Shown here: positions 7,147 through 8,630 of the stretch, in pieces
Numbering within the stretch: position 1 is the stretch's first letter
Layout: each line of letters starts with the position of its first letter
NCBI GenBank assembly: GCA_943326025.2
Contig: CALPRR020000099.1
Span: 1 to 8,630, forward strand
Length of the DNA stretch: 8,630 nucleotides
Direction of reading: 5' to 3'
Source of the DNA: Candidatus Kuenenia stuttgartensis
Lineage (GTDB): Bacteria > Bacteroidota > Bacteroidia > Flavobacteriales_D > Crocinitomicaceae
The notes under the pieces: generated by a model
The model's input: only the letters and a program-made list of their open reading frames with translations
What the model was told of the DNA's origin: nothing
The model's database searches: none
Position numbers and translations under genes: made by a program

Positions 7147-7830
7147 CTAATCTTTTTTCGAAGGACTAAGATAGATTGTATTTTCTAATAAATTAATATT
7201 TTGTAATAAAGAATAAGTATTTGTTTGAAGCATTATCGCCAATTTACTTGGTGCTAATTTTGCATTTGTATTTAAGTATTTATCAATCGGTCGATCAAAA
7301 CGTGTAACTGAAGTATACTTTCCTTGTTTTAACTGTTCTACTTCATTGTCTGTTAAGTTTTTAGATCTGTTAATAGTATAATCTGGTATGTTTCTAATTA
7401 ACTTTTGACCATCCCAAGTAATCCAATTTTCTGATATTTCTTTGATGTTATGATCTAATTTTTCATCTATTATAACTTGATGAACAGCATCTTGCAATGC
7501 AGACAAAGATGTGAAATCACATTTTATTTTAAAGATATAATCGGTGTAATTGCTTTCAATTGTTAAATTTGAAATACCAGTTTTAGCTTCAAATTTTGAC
7601 TTAAAATGATTCACTTTTTGTTTAATTTCTTCAATTGAAGGCACTTTTTTTCCATCTAAACTATCCAACGCTAAAATTGAATTGATTTTTATTTTACTGG
7701 CACTTAAATTAATAGTGTATTTAAAAGAACCAGTTCCATCTGAATTCAATGTCAAATCATCAATAATTTCAATACATGAACTCATTGAAAATACTGTTAT
7801 AATTGAAAGAATGTAAATCATTAATCTCAT
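7147..7830 (-). CDS. Small lipoprotein of unknown function
   Basis: This 227-residue protein begins with a short lipoprotein signal (MRLMIYILSIITVFSMSSC) whose lipobox ends at Cys19, so the mature form is expected to be lipid-anchored. The mature N-terminus CIEIIDDLTLNSDGTGSFKY (19-38) is a strand-rich start of a type often seen in Bacteroidota lipoproteins. Acidic residues after Cys19 only loosely match the known Bacteroidota surface-export signal, so the final location is open. Residues 43-130 alternate helices and strands, and TWDGQKLIRNIPDYTI is at 138-153. No catalytic motif is visible and I cannot name the family. It is the first gene of the four-gene operon. A TAAATTTG promoter box ends only 4 bases before the ATG. 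A second in-frame ATG at codon 4 is possible but would shorten the signal peptide. Confidence 0.8.
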   Translation of the reverse strand: MRLMIYILSIITVFSMSSCIEIIDDLTLNSDGTGSFKYTINLSASKIKINSILALDSLDGKKVPSIEEIKQKVNHFKSKFEAKTGISNLTIESNYTDYIFKIKCDFTSLSALQDAVHQVIIDEKLDHNIKEISENWITWDGQKLIRNIPDYTINRSKNLTDNEVEQLKQGKYTSVTRFDRPIDKYLNTNAKLAPSKLAIMLQTNTYSLLQNINLLENTIYLSPSKKD

Positions 7831-7834
7831 AGTA

Positions 7835-7866
7835 CAAATTTAGCTAAAAGGAAGTTTCAAAAACAA
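7835..7866 (-). promoter_or_regulatory. Bacteroidota-type promoter of the four-gene operon
   Basis: On the minus strand TAAATTTG (7842 to 7835) matches the -7 consensus TAnnTTTG exactly. A TTG (7866-7864) lies 21 bases upstream, within the range reported for the -33 element. The box ends 4 bases before the ATG at 7830, so transcription may start at or next to the start codon. The role is inferred from motif and position. Confidence 0.55.
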
Positions 7867-7918
7867 TACCAAGAAAATTTAGTTTTTCTTAACATATCAA
7901 CATTCTGTCTGAATTTCT

Positions 7919-7926
7919 TATTTTTG
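7919..7926 (+). promoter_or_regulatory. -7 box of the glycosyltransferase gene promoter
   Basis: TATTTTTG matches the Bacteroidota -7 consensus TAnnTTTG and ends 4 bases before the ATG at 7931, mirroring the divergent operon promoter. No clear TTG -33 element is seen 17-23 bases upstream, so this is less certain than the opposite-strand promoter. No Shine-Dalgarno is present. Confidence 0.4.
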
Positions 7927-7930
7927 AAAT

Positions 7931-8630
7931 ATGTTATCTAAAAATAGAGCAATTGTATCTGTAACAAACGATTTATATACGGATCAGCGTGTACATAAAA
8001 TTTGTTTGTTTTTAGAAGAACAAGGCTACGAAGTCATACTAGTAGGTAGAAAAAGAAAATCAAGTTTACACTTAAATAAAAGAACTTATACAACGAAACG
8101 CATGAATCTGCTTTTTGATAAAGGAGCATTATTCTATGCAGAATATAATTTTAGGTTATTTTTATTTTTATTATTCAAGCAACATTCTTTATTAGTCTCA
8201 AATGATTTGGATTCACTTTTAGCAAATTATTGTGTTTCAAGATTAAAAAGAAAAACGCGATTGGTATATGATTCGCATGAATATTTTACGGAAGTTCCTG
8301 AATTAGTTAATAGACCAAAAGTTCAAAGAATTTGGGAAAAAATAGAAGGACGAATATTCCCAAATTTAGAAACAATTTATACAGTTAATTCTTCAATAGC
8401 AAATTTATATAAACTCAAATACAATAAAGAAATTTTTGTCGTAAGAAATATTTCAATGCTTTGGAAACCTGAATTTTTAAAATCCAGAGAAGAATTAAAT
8501 TTACCTTTAGACAAAAAGATAATTATTCTTCAAGGTGCAGGAATAAATATTGATAGGGGAGCAGAAGAAGCCGTTGAGGCGATGAGATTGATTGAAAATG
8601 CTATTCTATTATTTGTTGGAGATGGAGATG
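7931..8630 (+). CDS. GT4-type glycosyltransferase, N-terminal part (runs off window end)
   Basis: Translation from ATG at 7931 is open to the window edge and gives 233 residues with no stop. It is the N-terminal part of a GT-B fold glycosyltransferase that would transfer a sugar from a nucleotide donor, probably for cell-surface polysaccharide or glycan synthesis. The start VSVTNDLYTDQRVHKI (9-24) is the usual acceptor-side Rossmann entry. VSNDLDSLLANY (89-100) and VYDSHEYFTEVPEL (112-125) are typical of this group, the latter with the conserved Asp-x-His-Glu. The linker VRNI (171-174) leads to the donor-side domain, LQGAGINIDRGAEEAVEAM (200-218) and LLFVGDGD (226-233). The C-terminal donor-binding Glu motif lies outside the window. 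The ATG is 4 bases after a TATTTTTG box. The donor and acceptor cannot be deduced. Confidence 0.9.
   Translation, partial: MLSKNRAIVSVTNDLYTDQRVHKICLFLEEQGYEVILVGRKRKSSLHLNKRTYTTKRMNLLFDKGALFYAEYNFRLFLFLLFKQHSLLVSNDLDSLLANYCVSRLKRKTRLVYDSHEYFTEVPELVNRPKVQRIWEKIEGRIFPNLETIYTVNSSIANLYKLKYNKEIFVVRNISMLWKPEFLKSREELNLPLDKKIIILQGAGINIDRGAEEAVEAMRLIENAILLFVGDGD

Noticed and set aside
7836..7882. Direct repeat AAATTTAG at 7836-7843 and 7875-7882
   Set aside because: Eight AT-rich bases repeated twice is within chance, and only the first copy forms part of a full promoter box.

Overview
The window looks like chromosome from an AT-rich member of the Bacteroidota, probably Flavobacteriales. This is inferred from several signs. 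There is a GSCFA-family protein and a DUF4836-like protein, both largely Bacteroidota families. The ECF sigma factor is followed by a membrane protein with Bacteroidota-type Ig/PKD-like and gliding-motility/T9SS-type C-terminal (CHU_C-like) modules. Recognisable Shine-Dalgarno sequences are missing, and two divergent promoters carry the Bacteroidota -7 box TAnnTTTG. I cannot assign a genus from sequence alone. I see no mobile element, CRISPR array, tRNA or rRNA, and the genes share one AT-rich composition. The conserved malate dehydrogenase gene has the least extreme codon use.

Layout. Positions 7-948 (minus) encode malate dehydrogenase of the LDH-like type. A 159-bp divergent gap separates it from a two-gene plus-strand unit at 1108-2930. 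That unit is an ECF sigma factor with a non-ATG start, overlapping by 4 bases (ATGA) a single-pass membrane protein that reads as its anti-sigma partner. This unit converges with, and overlaps by 11 bp, a four-gene minus-strand operon that is transcribed from 7830 down to 2920. In transcription order the operon encodes a small lipoprotein, a 634-residue DUF4836-like secreted protein, a 457-residue membrane-anchored protein with a similar layout, and a GSCFA (SGNH-like) protein. The gaps are +20, -17 and +3 bases, so co-translation is likely. From 7931 to the window end (plus) lies the N-terminal 233 residues of a GT4-type glycosyltransferase, divergent from the operon.

How the parts fit. Mdh is central metabolism and probably unrelated to the rest. 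The sigma/anti-sigma pair looks like a cell-envelope signalling module whose periplasmic sensor is built from domains more usual in secreted T9SS cargo. The four-gene operon appears to be an envelope system of unknown function: one lipoprotein, one exported protein, one inner-membrane-anchored protein and one SGNH-fold putative hydrolase or transferase. The operon and the glycosyltransferase gene each have a TAnnTTTG box ending 4 nt before the ATG, which suggests that both mRNAs may be leaderless or nearly so.

The strongest candidates for something not well described are the CHU_C-bearing anti-sigma protein and the tightly coupled operon with two similarly built DUF4836-like proteins.
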